From: Mesotaenium endlicherianum
Taxonomy: Eukaryota; Streptophyta; Zygnematophyceae; Zygnematales; Mesotaeniaceae
Direction: 5' to 3'
Length of the DNA stretch: 63,217 bases
NCBI GenBank assembly: GCA_009602735.1
Contig: WELA01012094.1
Span: 3,218 to 66,434, forward strand
Positions 8,742 to 19,601 of the stretch are shown in pieces. Numbering within the stretch: position 1 is the stretch's first letter; each line of letters begins with the position of its first letter. The notes under the pieces were generated by a model, which had not been told where the DNA came from, did not search any database, and worked only from the letters and a program-made list of their open reading frames with translations. The translations under genes and the position numbers were made by a program.

Positions 8742-11166
8742 TTGAGCAGGATGACTCAGAAATCAAAACTTAAGAGGAAGAGAAGAGCGGAAGAGGCACA
8801 TGCAAAATACTTGCAATTGAGTGGCGACATCAAATCATCCTCTATCTCCGCTCGGGAATCACAAAGACTCCAACAACAGCGGGAGGCACAGACGAAGAAG
8901 GAGGAGGAACAGGCCGAGCTGAAGCAGGAAGAACTGGACAGAAAAGCTGCAGAGGAGGCCAAGAAGGCGGAAGAGGAGAGGCAAGCTGAGGGGAGGCAAA
9001 AACAGCAGGCTGAAGAAGAAGAACAGAGGAGAATCAGCAACTAGCGCTACACAATGCTGGGCAAGGGCTTTGATCTACTACAGGAGGCCTTCAAGTATGC
9101 CCAGAGAAGTCGCAGTGAGTCGCAAAAGGAAATCCTGCAGAAGGAAGGGGAGACATCTGAAAGCTTTGACAAGTATATAGACGTCAGCACAGGACTCCTC
9201 CTCTATCACGATTATGCCGGGATGGTAGGATATACGGTCAGAGAGGCCAAGGCAATGGCCCAGGTGAACGAAGTTGGAGATGTATCGATCCCAGGTATCT
9301 GGAGAAATGATAGGGTTATCAGGATGATCCCAAAGGACGCAAACAACTTTGAGAACTCCACATCCCATAACAGGTTCAAGGCCATGTATAATAAGGTGGA
9401 GAGAAGGAGCTGGGAATTTTTGGCCAGGAAAACCAGTCAACTGGACTTTGCAGGACACTGGTACCCTTGTACTCTGAAAAAGACAGACCTTGCCTTCTTC
9501 CAAATGCCCACCAATTGGCGGTGGATGACCATCAATAGGAGGGACCAGCAAAATGACAAGGCAAAGAAGGAAGACTTCCCAACAGACCTACAGGGGAACA
9601 TAGAGTTGCCTCCTCATATTGCAGCTTGGGACCCAAGACTGGATGGACTAAGAGACTGCATGAGCCAAGAAATGCAGGAGGACAGGAGCAGGGCCCGAGA
9701 GTCATTCTCTAAAGGAAAGCACGCTTATGCCAAATGGGCAAGCAAGCAAGGAGAAAAGGACCCGTATGCGGTCCGGACTCAACAGCCCCCACCAGCACCC
9801 AAAAGGGGAAGGTCAGTGGGATATTCTTTTTCTTGGGAAGAGCTGGAGCAGCTAATAGAAGAGACCCCAACAGTCTCAGAGGAACCAGGGGATGGAGAGG
9901 AGGAGAGGTCAGAGGAAGAAGAAGAGGAAGACGAGGAGGAGGACACTAGCCCCGCTGTGATCCTGACACCTGCCACATCCCTTGTAAGGGAGAAGACTGG
10001 GTTGGCCCTGCACCAGCTTGCTGAAGAGGAAGATATTGTAAGGTCATAGGTTTATAAAGTGCATTTTTGAGTATTATGAAAGTATGTTTTGATTGTATAG
10101 TAGCCTAGAGTGCAGTCTTGTGATCATTTTGATATATATTTCATCGAATTCGGTCAAGTATTGAGAGAAGTATGAATTTCCGAAGTTCAATTAGTTTTGA
10201 GGTCGGTTGACGACTGTCCTTAATTCGCGGTGAGCGCGACCGTCGGATTGACCGACAGCGGCGAGCGATCTGGCCCGTTAGACTGAACTCGAACCTTCAC
10301 GTAAGTTCGGCTGACGCGGAGTGCCGACTAGGTCGATTTACCTAGAAGTTTTGGTATAGCCTCGCGCATCTAAGATAGAATATTCTAGTAATGTCGATGC
10401 ATGTATGTGGACGTCAATTCAGCCCAACGCGTCAGATGAGACTGATTCGGCTTACTCACAAATATTTTGGAAGGGACGATTTAACAAACACTTAGGAAAA
10501 TTCGTTGCTATGGGGCCCTCCCGCCTAGGGGCGAGCGGCCGTCAAAGAAAACTATAAATAGACATAACTACTTCATTTCTTATCAGTTTTCACTTCTGTA
10601 AATTTCTACGGGTTTGTAATGACAAGGCCTTTCATCCTACATCATTTGTGAGCACTTTATTGCTACTCAATATGTTGAGTAATTTTCCTAAGCTTTCTGA
10701 GTGATATGCCGTTGCACTCTTTAGTATGATGGCAACTAGTTCTTTTCCTCGTGAGTCACTATGCTTCCACTAGGGCACTTTGCCCCTTTCACATATCACT
10801 TGGCTAGGAAATTCCAGGGGACAGAGCCCATCTCCAGGCATGGAGATCCAGTCAGACAGGGTAGACAAGAGGGCTGCTAGAGAGATAGCCAGAGGCCTGC
10901 CTGCATCTCCCTTGCAGAGAGGGCATGTGCCCTTGGCTCATGTCATGCAACACCCTTCTGGGATGCCGGTATATGTACCTGTCAGTTTGAGGGCTGCCCA
11001 GGAGAAGGCTGCCTCCATGCAATTTCAGACTGTGCAGGAGGTAACACCACAGTTACTGCGTTTCTCGCGGGGGCCCTACGCGGAGCCCCCTGGCTTCAGG
11101 AGACCCCAAGACAGGAGGAGGTCTGGCTCCCCTGACCATGGGGCCCTAGAGACATCTCCTCCCTAA
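8742..11166 (+). pseudogene. Extra ORF 3' of pol in element F, split by a solo LTR
   Basis: One reading frame of roughly 555 codons once the solo LTR (10037-10791) is set aside. The first ~100 residues form a charged Lys/Glu/Gln/Arg coiled-coil (EEQAELKQEELDRKAAEEA...). A single TAG at 9042-9044 interrupts the frame, which stays open through ATG 9054. The central ~200 residues have no recognised domain (contain SIPGIWRNDRVIRMIP and HWYPCTLKKTDLAFFQMP). A Glu/Asp-rich acidic run follows at about 9890-9945. After the LTR the same frame resumes at GAT-ATC-ACT-TGG and ends at TAA 11166 in a Pro/Arg-rich tail. The position between pol and the 3' LTR is that of env-like or other accessory ORFs of plant LTR elements. 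I see no signal peptide or membrane segment, so env-like is not supported. Function unknown. Confidence 0.55.
10037..10791 (+). mobile_element. Solo LTR (755 bp) inserted in the extra ORF of F
   Basis: It starts TGTAAGGTCATAGG and ends TGCCCCTTTCA. The flanking 5-mers are GATAT (left) and CATAT (right), a target-site duplication with one mismatch. The reverse complement of the same LTR family is at 43426-44096, next to the integrase remnant K. There is no internal region, so this is a recombined solo LTR. The reading frame of the host ORF is the same on both sides when one duplication copy is removed. Confidence 0.8.
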
Positions 11167-11324
11167 TGGCAGTAGGCTAAGGATCAATGGGAGAGCACGC
11201 TGTTCCTAGTGACCCTCGTCGTTTGGTATCAAAGTTGAAGCAAAAAGTGTTGGGAGTCAGATCAGCACTATTAGCTAGAAGGACCATAAACCCAGTGTTA
11301 GTGTTGTCGAGGCGACAACCTGTT

Positions 11325-11337
11325 AAGTTGGAGGGAT
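11325..11337 (+). other. Polypurine tract of element F
   Basis: AAGTTGGAGGGAT lies directly before the 3' LTR start TGTAATG. It is the expected plus-strand primer site. Confidence 0.7.
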
Positions 11338-12052
11338 TGTAATGAATCAGTAAATTGGTAGATATAATATTTATTTAAATATAATAGTCAAATAAGTTCA
11401 GCCTGCTGAACTTTAGTTAATAATTAGTCTGCTGGAGTTTATAAAATAATCAGTTTAATGACTCAGCCGGGATCAGCAGGCGGAAGTCAACTTAGGTGAG
11501 CTTGCTGACACATTCTTTGACAGCCAGCTGACTTCCGTACTCGGTAGCAGCGATTTGCCTAGATATGCATCTAAGTGTGGTGTGCTAGATGAATGGCCAG
11601 ATGACATCCTTGGGATGGATGGGGATTCGGGATGATGGGAGATGGCGGTGGATTTTGATAAGCGAGGCCCTACCAACGTGGTTAGTCGGTTAGGCGGTGC
11701 TATCGCACTTGCCGTTGAACAATAAACTCATTCCATGTACATATACTAGGATTGCTCTCGAGTTCGGCATTCGGAAACGAGGCCAACTCTCTTGTACTGC
11801 TTACTGAGAGATGTCTGGATCCAAGGCGAGAAGCCATTGATATGCACTGTCTTCTGGCCTTGCTTATGTATGAGTTTACTGATTGCATTATTGATGCTAG
11901 TTAACTTGCATGTGACTTGCGAATATTGGCCACAGCTAGTGTGTTGTCCTTTGCTGTTTGAACAATAAACAGAAAATACCATAAAGATTACTTGCTGATA
12001 TAAAGATCTTAATTAATTGTTAATTGCCTATTTGGTAAATTGATTCATTGTA
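11338..12052 (+). repeat. 3' LTR of element F (715 bp)
   Basis: It begins TGTAATGAATCAG and ends TTGATTCATTGTA (terminal CA changed to TA). It aligns over its length with the reverse complement of the LTR of E at 1834-2552, for example the GGCCAACTCTCTTGTAC block and the CTTGCTTATGTATGAG block. Confidence 0.85.
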
Positions 12053-12886
12053 CCTGGACAGCTTGCGCAACAATATGGCGGCTTGAGTGAACGTGGAGAA
12101 CACGAGTCGCCTCCAAAGGTTGCAGACCTCACTGAGTCTGCCAGCCTCCTCTCTGCCAACAGATATGGTGGAAGACCTCACCTTTTTCCGTGTCTGAAAC
12201 GTATGCTTGAGTATGCTATCAACAATATTTTTATCCAGATGACAAAAGCGATTTTCATGAGAATTTATGACCAGGATTTTAAGTGAACACCGCCACAGTA
12301 CTGAGAGGTGGAGGATGTGAATAAGACCAAATGCGAGAAATACAAGGCACAGAGGAATGCGACAGGATTGCGGGAGTATTCTTCCATTACTTAAATGCGT
12401 GTGTGTTAAATAAGCACAGGAGGCAGCCCCTGCAAACTACACCCTTGCAGATTTGCATGAGGGGAGAAAACAAAAGCACGGGCGAAAGTGAGAAGCGCAA
12501 ATGTGTAGTGATAGTCTTATCAGATCGAGGACGGTGCTACGCATGGTGGAGCGGCAGCACTTTAAAGCCTGAATTCAATTCTGAGGCAAATGAACAGAGG
12601 AGATAGCTTCTTCGAGGCAGTGTTGGAGCAAAATAGGTGTAAGGGATGAACGAAGCACGTGCAGGCGAAGAATTGCCGGAAAAGGTTCCATGCGCGGATT
12701 CATTTCGGGACACGATCCGCGCCGAGGGGCGGAGAAATAACCCATCTTCGGCAAATTGCAGCCAAATGTGGCTACGCCAACGCGGTGGAAGGCGAAGAAA
12801 AAGAGATCTTTGATGGGGCCGGAGATGGCCGGAGATCGAATCCTGGGACGTTATTCGGCGTTTGGGCACGGACTCGTCTCAGAGTG
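12053..12886 (+). repeat. Region ending in an H-type TIR (H3)
   Basis: The last ~200 bases match the right ends of H1 and H2 (GGAGATCGAATCCTGGGACGTT...GGCGTTTGGGCACG...GTCTCAGAGTG). The element's left end was not located, so only the right terminus (about 12680-12886) is firmly supported. No coding sequence is recognised here. Confidence 0.5.
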
Positions 12887-12984
12887 AATGGAGGAGCATG
12901 CATGTTGCACAATTTGTGGAGAACGTGCGCCCGAGTCTCACACGTGCTTGGCCAACGGAGGAGGACCGTGAAGCGTGCGTGCTA

Positions 12985-13985
12985 GTGGTAGAGCCTTTGC
13001 CTGGGATGGTCATCATAGGGAAGGTATTGTGCTTATAGAGTTATTGAAAGGCATCGGCACAGGCCTGACTGCGTAGGTAATTGCAGGTGGGTATACTGGG
13101 GCGCAAGTACTACTACGTTAATTTGGATTCCGACTATGCGACATCATGTGACGTACCTACGGTAAAGACTTTTGGACAATTACCATACAATACGGTAGAG
13201 TAAATACTAATGAACAGAAAATTGAGGACATTAAGGAAGAGCACCTTGAGCCCATGGGACCAGTGGACCCGCTCATTGCTGGCTGGCCATGCCAAGGCAT
13301 ATTTGGAGCGAGTGCAGAAGGAGGTTTCCAGGTCGAGCGCAGGAAATTGCTATAAACCTGGTGAACTTGTCATCAGATGATGGCAAGTTATCTTCTGCCA
13401 GGTACATTGGCATATATATTTAATGGAGAATGTAGATGCTAGCGATGACCATAGGCTGCAAGTTGTGCAAGATTTTCATTTGATGGAGAGGTACCTTGAG
13501 CTTTCCGTCACGCTCGATACATCTGCTGTGGGGTCGCGAGCACTTGGAGTGCGTGCTCTTTGGACCAACCTGAGCACTATGGACTTGTTGAAGACAGCGG
13601 TTGATATTTGGCAATGACCACCTAATCTACTTGTGGACGACATGTTGGATGAAGACAGTTGCGCGCAGGTTGTTGGTGTTTGACGAGCTTCAGCACAATA
13701 TCAGTGTGAGGTTCTTGAGAAGTAGGATAAAGCGCTACCAACATTTTTGAGCAGGCTCGAGTCACATACCTATTGCCACCAAGAGTCGAGAATGCTCATT
13801 GTCGATTTGTAGCCATGGTATGCACCACCTGATGCAGATGGAAGGGAGAAGGCTATTGGGTTTGTGACATTCACCACAGCTTCGACGACATTAAGGGAAG
13901 TGAATTTGCGATGGATATTGGGTCATGTTATGCACCTGAACGCTCTCACGTGGCTCATCTTGGCATGCTTGGCATCAACAAAGTA
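12985..13985 (+). pseudogene. Decayed second C5 cytosine methyltransferase
   Basis: Conserved C5-methyltransferase motifs occur in the right order on the plus strand, in shifted frames. Motif I is VLIELLKGIGTGLTA (13029-13073), followed by KYYYVNLDSD (cofactor acidic residue). Motif IV is LIAGWPCQGIFGAS (about 13272-13313), with the catalytic PCQ. Motif VI is LMENVDASDDHR (13421-13456). The motif VIII region is VRALWTNLS (~13549-13575). Motif IX/X is WILGHVMHLNALTWL (~13915-13960). Several frameshifts and stops make it a pseudogene. It differs clearly from the enzyme in A and B but shares the LG-x2-M-x5-TWL ending, which suggests a related origin. Whether it came from a host gene or another retroelement is not resolved, since no RT or integrase was seen beside it. 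Confidence 0.65.
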
Positions 13986-15334
13986 TTTGAAGTACTACAA
14001 AGATCCTAAGTCTCGGCATCCTTGCGCCTTTCTTAACGACGCAAGTAAGAGCAGAGCTTACAAGAGCCGGATGACGACAACGACCTACCAGATTTTACTG
14101 TTGGAGAGGAGGAGAGTTCCGAGTACGCACCAGTGCATGGGACTATAAGAGGACAAGGTATAGGCGCGCGCGAACACTCGTTGCCCAGGGTCGGGGGTAC
14201 GCTAGCGGTAAAGGAGAAGATGCAAGGATGTGCGTGCAGGGTTGCAATACAGCACGTCAAGCTACCTACACAGGAGCTCGCTAAGAGAGGTATCGAATTT
14301 GGGCGTAGAGCAGGCCAAGAAGGGGCAGCGCCTGCGCGTGAAGGAATGCAAAGACGGTGCTAATGACCGTACTTGGTCTCCCGAGATAAGTGGAACTGGT
14401 GCTATACTCTGTCTTGCCGCGTCTTCCGCTGCGCATTTCAGACCGACCATGGCTACCAATCAGAACAATGTGCACGGCCAATTCAAACCACAATAAACGA
14501 CTAGACCGAAACCGGGAGGACCTGAGATTGACCGTTGACCAATCCGGATTCATGAGTGGTTTGTGGTGCATGTGTGGGTGGGTAAGTGGGGTACATGTGC
14601 GACTTTCTGGCGAGTTTGTTGTGCACTAGTAGGCACAGAGTCTATCGTATACGGTTTTGCCCGCATTTGCCTGACATTCGCGCACCGTGTGGCCCTTCCT
14701 TTCAAGGGAACATGCCCATTGCCTACTATCAAGGACCAGGACTGGAGCCGGGACGTTTCAAAAGTACGGTAAGGATCGTGGTTTGAAACTGGTCGGCTAG
14801 TGCTGCAGCCGTCATTTCCATCCGAGCTCGAGTAAGCAAAAGAGCAGAGGCCTCTGATGACGTACTCGCCTAATAAAACGATATCGGGCCGTCAGATGCG
14901 AGGCTGGTCAAGCTCAAATGCTTTTGGGACGAGCCAATTCCTGCCTGATAAATACGATCTGCGGCAGAGATCACATTAAAGACCAAAAAGTCAACACGGG
15001 AAGCTGCGAGAGGCGCAGATCCAGAATTGAAGCTTAAAAAGTTGGTGACACCTCATCTAATTCTGATGCACACCCCTAGCTGTTTCAACGTCATAGTTTT
15101 TGGTGGAATTAAATTTTCTGGACCATGGACTCTCCTGGACGAAGTTGCATGCCACCATGTGAAGCCTATAGCAACCTCTCATGAATGGCCTCCTGAAAGA
15201 GATGTTCATCCAACCTACATACTTTCCTCGCACGGAGACTGGGTTCCGCAAGCAGTTCCTAGGAGTCGAAAGCGCATTGTGAGCCATGCGTGTGAAATTG
15301 GTCTTGCGCTAGGGCGCAGGTGTATCCTGTCAGA
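13986..15334. other. No gene recognised
   Basis: Small ORFs only. The first few hundred bases contain an acidic stretch (DDDNDLPDFTVGEEESSEY in one frame, ~14070-14130) that may be the C-terminal extension of the decayed methyltransferase. The last part is likely promoter and 5' UTR of the kinase gene. Confidence 0.3.
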
Positions 15335-18300
15335 ATGGGTTGTTTTGACTGCTTCACAGCAAGCAGTAGCAGTAAGGACAGGGTACCTTTGAATAAAGCT
15401 CAGATCTCTGAGGAGATATCTTCATCACCGAAGATTACTCCTTCCAGTATTTCTGGTACTTTATCCATGCCTTGCTGTCATCTTAGCCGGGGTAACAGGT
15501 AGACCCTTGCCTTCAGAAGGTTTGACGTTTGCATGGGCATAGAAGCTTGAGATAGTAAGGGTATGGATTCGAACATGTCCGTGCAGGAGACGTGCCCTTG
15601 TCTTCCGTGTATTCCTGATAGGTCAGAATGACTCTATTATAGATCCCAGTGATTGGAGATGGTCTGCTACATCAGAATGTCGTAACAAATGGTATAAATG
15701 ACCAGGATGCGAACACATGGCCGTACGCTCGGGCGTCTTTTTGTGGTGGACAATTCTTGCACTGTCAAGGCCAAACAGGGGAGAACAGGGCGTCAAGTGA
15801 ATAAGTTGGTCTTACGTTCTCAATGTGATTATGATTTGGTGGACATCCGATAGTGCAATAGTACACTGTGGTACTTATGTGACAATGAGCTCTGTACTCC
15901 ATGTTGGGATTTTGGGGACGATGACTACTCCTTGTAATGGCAGCAATGAGATTGACAATCTCAATAGTGGAGGTGGCGCGTGACCTCTCACACACGTGTG
16001 TGTGTGTGTGTGTGTGTGCGCGCGCTCACAATTGTCTCAGCGGAGCCTTTGACGCCGCCAGGTGTTCAGAAGGCAAAGCAACCCCCCCTTCCTGCTTTGC
16101 CTCCTCTTAAGGTGCAGCCTCAGGTTAAGGAACTTCAGGAATCAGGCCAGGATGAGGCAGAAGAAGACGATGAGGCAGCCTCAAGCCCAAGGCCAGTCAA
16201 GTCATTGGCGGACAGCACGCCTATTGCTGCCCAGACATTCTCGTTCAGGGAGCTGGAAAGAGCCACCCGAGGGTTTGCACAGAGCAACTTCATCGGGGAG
16301 GGGGGCTTTGGGCGCGTGTACAAGGGCCGCCTGGAATCAACTGGTCAGGTGAGTGAGTTATGCCGCCTCATGGTGCGGCACATAGGTGACAGCTGTTCTG
16401 CTCTGCGCTGCCAGAGAAAGAAGGACAACTGGTGCCTATCATTTTGATGGCTGAGTCTGGTGGGCCCAGCACTCCCTGCATGCGCTGTATGAGGCAAAGC
16501 TCATCAGCTTGTGGTAGATCGGGAGGTTTGGGTCGTGGTACTGTGAGCTGTGAGCCATCTGCCTTGTAGGCATTGCACTCCAGGCACTTCGAGAAGCTAA
16601 TCAGTTGTCAATTGACACCCTGCCTTGTTCCTCCTTGCAGCAAGTGGCAGTGAAGCAGCTGGACAGGAGCGGGCTGCAGGGCAACAGGGAGTTTCTGGTG
16701 GAGGTGCTTATGCTCAGCTTGCTGCACCATCCGCACCTGGTGAGCCTGCTGGGGTACTGCGCAGATGGGGACCAGAGGCTGCTGGTTTATGAGCTCATGC
16801 GCAACGGTGCTCTGGAAGACCACCTGCACGGTGAGCCCCCCCCTTCAGCCCTGTGGCCATGCGTTGAGTCTGCTTCAGTAGAAGCAGCTGACATGCGCGT
16901 CAAGCTTAGCCCTTTTTGTGACGCCTCATGGCATGGCATCCACATCAAGTAGGCATTGTGTGTGTGTTATATGCGTATTTTGTCGTTTCTGGCTTTGAAA
17001 AGTGCATTGGGGGAGGGGGGGGTAGCAGTCGGTGAAAGTCCGGGAGATTGCCTTATGCTGGGGGTNNNNNNNNNNNNNNNNNNNNNNNNNNNNNNNNNNN
17101 NNNNNNNNNNNNNNNNNNNNNNNNNNNNNNNNNNNNNNNNNNNNNNNNNNNNNNNNNNNNNNNNNNNNNNNNNNNNNNNNNNNNNNNNNNNNNNNNNNNN
17201 NNNNNNNNNNNNNNNNNNNNNNNNNNNNNNNNNNNNNNNNNNNNNNNNNNNNNNNNNNNNNNNNNNNNNNNNNNNNNNNNNNNNNNNNNNNNNNNNNNNN
17301 NNNNNNNNNNNNNNNNNNNNNNNNNNNNNNNNNNNNNNNNNNNNNNNNNNNNNNNNNNNNNNNNNNNNNNNNNNNNNNNNNNNNNNNNNNNNNNNNNNNN
17401 NNNNNNNNNNNNNNNNNNNNNNNNNNNNNNNNNNNNNNNNNNNNNNNNNNNNNNNNNNNNNNNNNNNNNNNNNNNNNNNNNNNNNNNNNNNNNNNNNNNN
17501 NNNNNNNNNNNNNNNNNNNNNNNNNNNNNNNNNNNNNNNNNNNNNNNNNNNNNNNNNNNNNNNNNNNNNNNNNNNNNNNNNNNNNNNNNNNNNNNNNNNN
17601 NNNNNNNNNNNNNNNNNNNNNNNNNNNNNNNNNNNNNNNNNNNNNNNNNNNNNNNNNNNNNNNNNNNNNNNNNNNNNNNNNNNNGGGGTTGGGGGGGGGG
17701 GGATTTTAGGCTGTTTGGTGGGCTGGTCGAGTTGTCTTCGAGTTTAGTAGCTCCTCTTTACTTTTTAAGCTCCTGAGCCAGCATTCCTCATGATGGACGT
17801 CGGGATGGGATTATGCAGACCTGCCAGAGGGCAGGGAGCCGCTGGATTGGAACATCCGCATGAAGGTGGCGGCAGGTGCGGCGCGCGGGCTAGAGTACCT
17901 GCATGACAAGGCCAACCCGCCCGTCATCTACCGCGACTTCAAGTCGTCTAACATTCTACTGGATGAGACGTGGCACCCCAAGTTGTCGGACTTTGGGCTG
18001 GCCAAGCTGGGCCCAACAGGCGACAAGACGCATGTGTCCACGCGCGTCATGGGCACCTATGGGTACTGCGCGCCCGAGTATGCCATGACGGGCCAGCTCA
18101 CGCTGAAGAGCGACGTGTACAGCTTTGGCGTGGTGCTGCTGGAGCTCATCACAGGCCGCAAGGCCATCGACAACACGCGCAGCCAGGGCGAGCACAATCT
18201 TGTCGCATGGGTGAGTGTCTTTGTCCCCCCTTCGCGCTCCCCCCTTCCTCCCCTTTGCCCTTTCCCTCTGCATTTCACAGCCGCTGCGCACCTTTCTGGC

Positions 18301-19601
18301 CTTTAGCCCACCTTTTTGTACGAGGCTGTGAAGCAGTGGGTATAGTCAGCTTGACGCTAGAGTGGCAGAATGCAAGAAAGGGGAAGTGAGGCGGTGCCCC
18401 TGGTAAGCTGGTAGTCACGCCCTTTGGAGGTGTATAGACGATGGGTAGATGGATGGATGGGGGGGATCTCATAGTGTGCATGCCAGGGCACGCTCTCACA
18501 CTTGGGGGCCAGGGGTTGTGTTGCAGTAGCGTCTGCTTGTCCTCACATCATTGACAGCGTGTGAGTACATGTCTGTTTGGTGAGATGGTGGGGCAGGCAA
18601 GGCCGCTGTTCAAGGACCGCAGGAAGTTCCCGGCAATGGCAGATCCTCTGCTTCGAGGCCGATACCCCATGAGGGGCCTCTACCAAGCACTTGCTGTTGC
18701 GGCCATGTGCCTTCAGGAGCAGGCGCCTGCCAGGCCGGTGATTGCTGACGTGGTGACTGCCCTCAGCTACCTGGCTGCGCAGATTTACGACCCCAACACG
18801 ACACCTGCCACCCGGTGCGTTCCATGTGGACTGATCTCTGTTGATGATGAGCACGACGTTGCGTTTCAGCTAGTGCTTGTCCTGCTGCATGGCTACACGA
18901 GCGGCGTAGCCACTGGGGCCTGCAGCCAGCAGGGAGGGCTTGGGGATGCTGAGCCTGGAGGTGGACACTTTGTAGCCCTTTCAGAACGTTGACATGAGCT
19001 GCAATCCTTCTGGTGCTGCTGTTGTCGTTCCTCTGGATGACATCCCCGTCTGCATAACGTTGGCCGTGCATTCCCAGTTTGTGTGCAGGGTCCGCTGCAT
19101 GGCCGGGCAGCTGCGTTGTCGGACGGACGGTTCCAAAGATGCTACCTGCTGACTTTGCACGTGTTGCTCACTATATCATGTTTGCAATACACATGTGGGA
19201 ACCAATGGCCTGAAAAGTAGTCGACATCTGGACCATGCGTGGTGAGCAGCTTTGGACCCAACGCACTAGTGGGAGGAGAGCGAGAGCGCCGAGAGCTGCG
19301 TGGTGGAAGAGGGCCGCCAGGAATGCGCAACTCACCGCGGAACTCGCCCGACCTGCGGCCCCAGCGGGGCGATGGTCCAATTGAGCGCATGATGAAGAGC
19401 AAAAAGGATGGGTTTGACGACAGGTCCTCGAGTCCTACCACAGCCAGAGGTTATCGAGAGAGTCCGCCGCACAGGCCAGGAAGACTCGCACCGCAGGCGC
19501 AGAAGGGCGGGGCTCAGCAGGAGCCACGCGGGTATGGGGAGAGCTGGCGAGATAGAAGGGCCGATAGCAGCGACAGCGAGGGGCGTGTTACCCGGTCTTG
19601 A
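15335..19601 (+). CDS. PBS1-like receptor-like cytoplasmic kinase (RLCK VII)
   Basis: Six exons: 15335-15491, 16041-16348, 16641-16830, 17819-18210, 18597-18814, 19250-19601. All junctions are GT-AG and in phase, giving 538 residues. The N-terminus MGCFDCF is the myristoylation/palmitoylation motif of PBS1-type kinases, predicting plasma-membrane anchoring. The kinase domain starts [13 protein letters not shown]. It has a Gly-rich loop [12 protein letters not shown], the VAVK lysine, [14 protein letters not shown] (catalytic loop), SDFGLAK, the [12 protein letters not shown] activation segment and [10 protein letters not shown], all typical of subfamily VII Ser/Thr kinases that relay signals from cell-surface receptors. 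The last exon encodes an Arg/Ser/Pro-rich tail beyond the kinase core ([24 protein letters not shown]). The assembly gap 17066-17684 falls in intron 3; the exons on both sides join as HLHDLPEG, so no coding sequence need be missing. GC-rich exons contrast with the AT-richer repeats around. Confidence 0.92.
15991..16025 (+). repeat. (TG)n / (CG)n microsatellite in kinase intron 1
   Basis: CACACG(TG)n then CGCGCGC lies about 15 bases before the intron 1 acceptor (TTGTCTCAG/CGG). It occupies the place of the polypyrimidine tract. Confidence 0.9.
17066..17684. other. Assembly gap (619 N)
   Basis: A run of N inside intron 3 of the kinase gene, with G-rich flanks (GGGGGTN..., NGGGGTTGGGGGGGGGG), suggesting a sequencing-refractory G-rich repeat. 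ORFs spanning the N are meaningless. Confidence 0.99.

Larger units (their letters stand above)
7986..12052 (+). mobile_element. E-family Ty3 element F, 3' half with an extra ORF
   Basis: Plus-strand remnant: the C-terminal end of integrase (about 7990-8395), a spacer with two purine-tract-like 12-mers, an extra ORF (8742-11166), a polypurine tract (11325-11337), and a 3' LTR (11338-12052) of the same family as the LTR of E. No 5' LTR, gag, protease or RT is visible to its left, so the copy is 5'-truncated. The solo LTR at 10037-10791 belongs to another family and is a later insertion. Confidence 0.65.

Noticed and set aside
8756..9040. Antisense Ser/Cys-rich ORF, and a similar one at 9779-9976
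   Set aside because: Mirror frames of Glu/Lys-rich low-complexity coding sequence.
16956..17776. Long ORFs of 225-263 codons across the N run
   Set aside because: They consist of unknown bases and lie in an intron.
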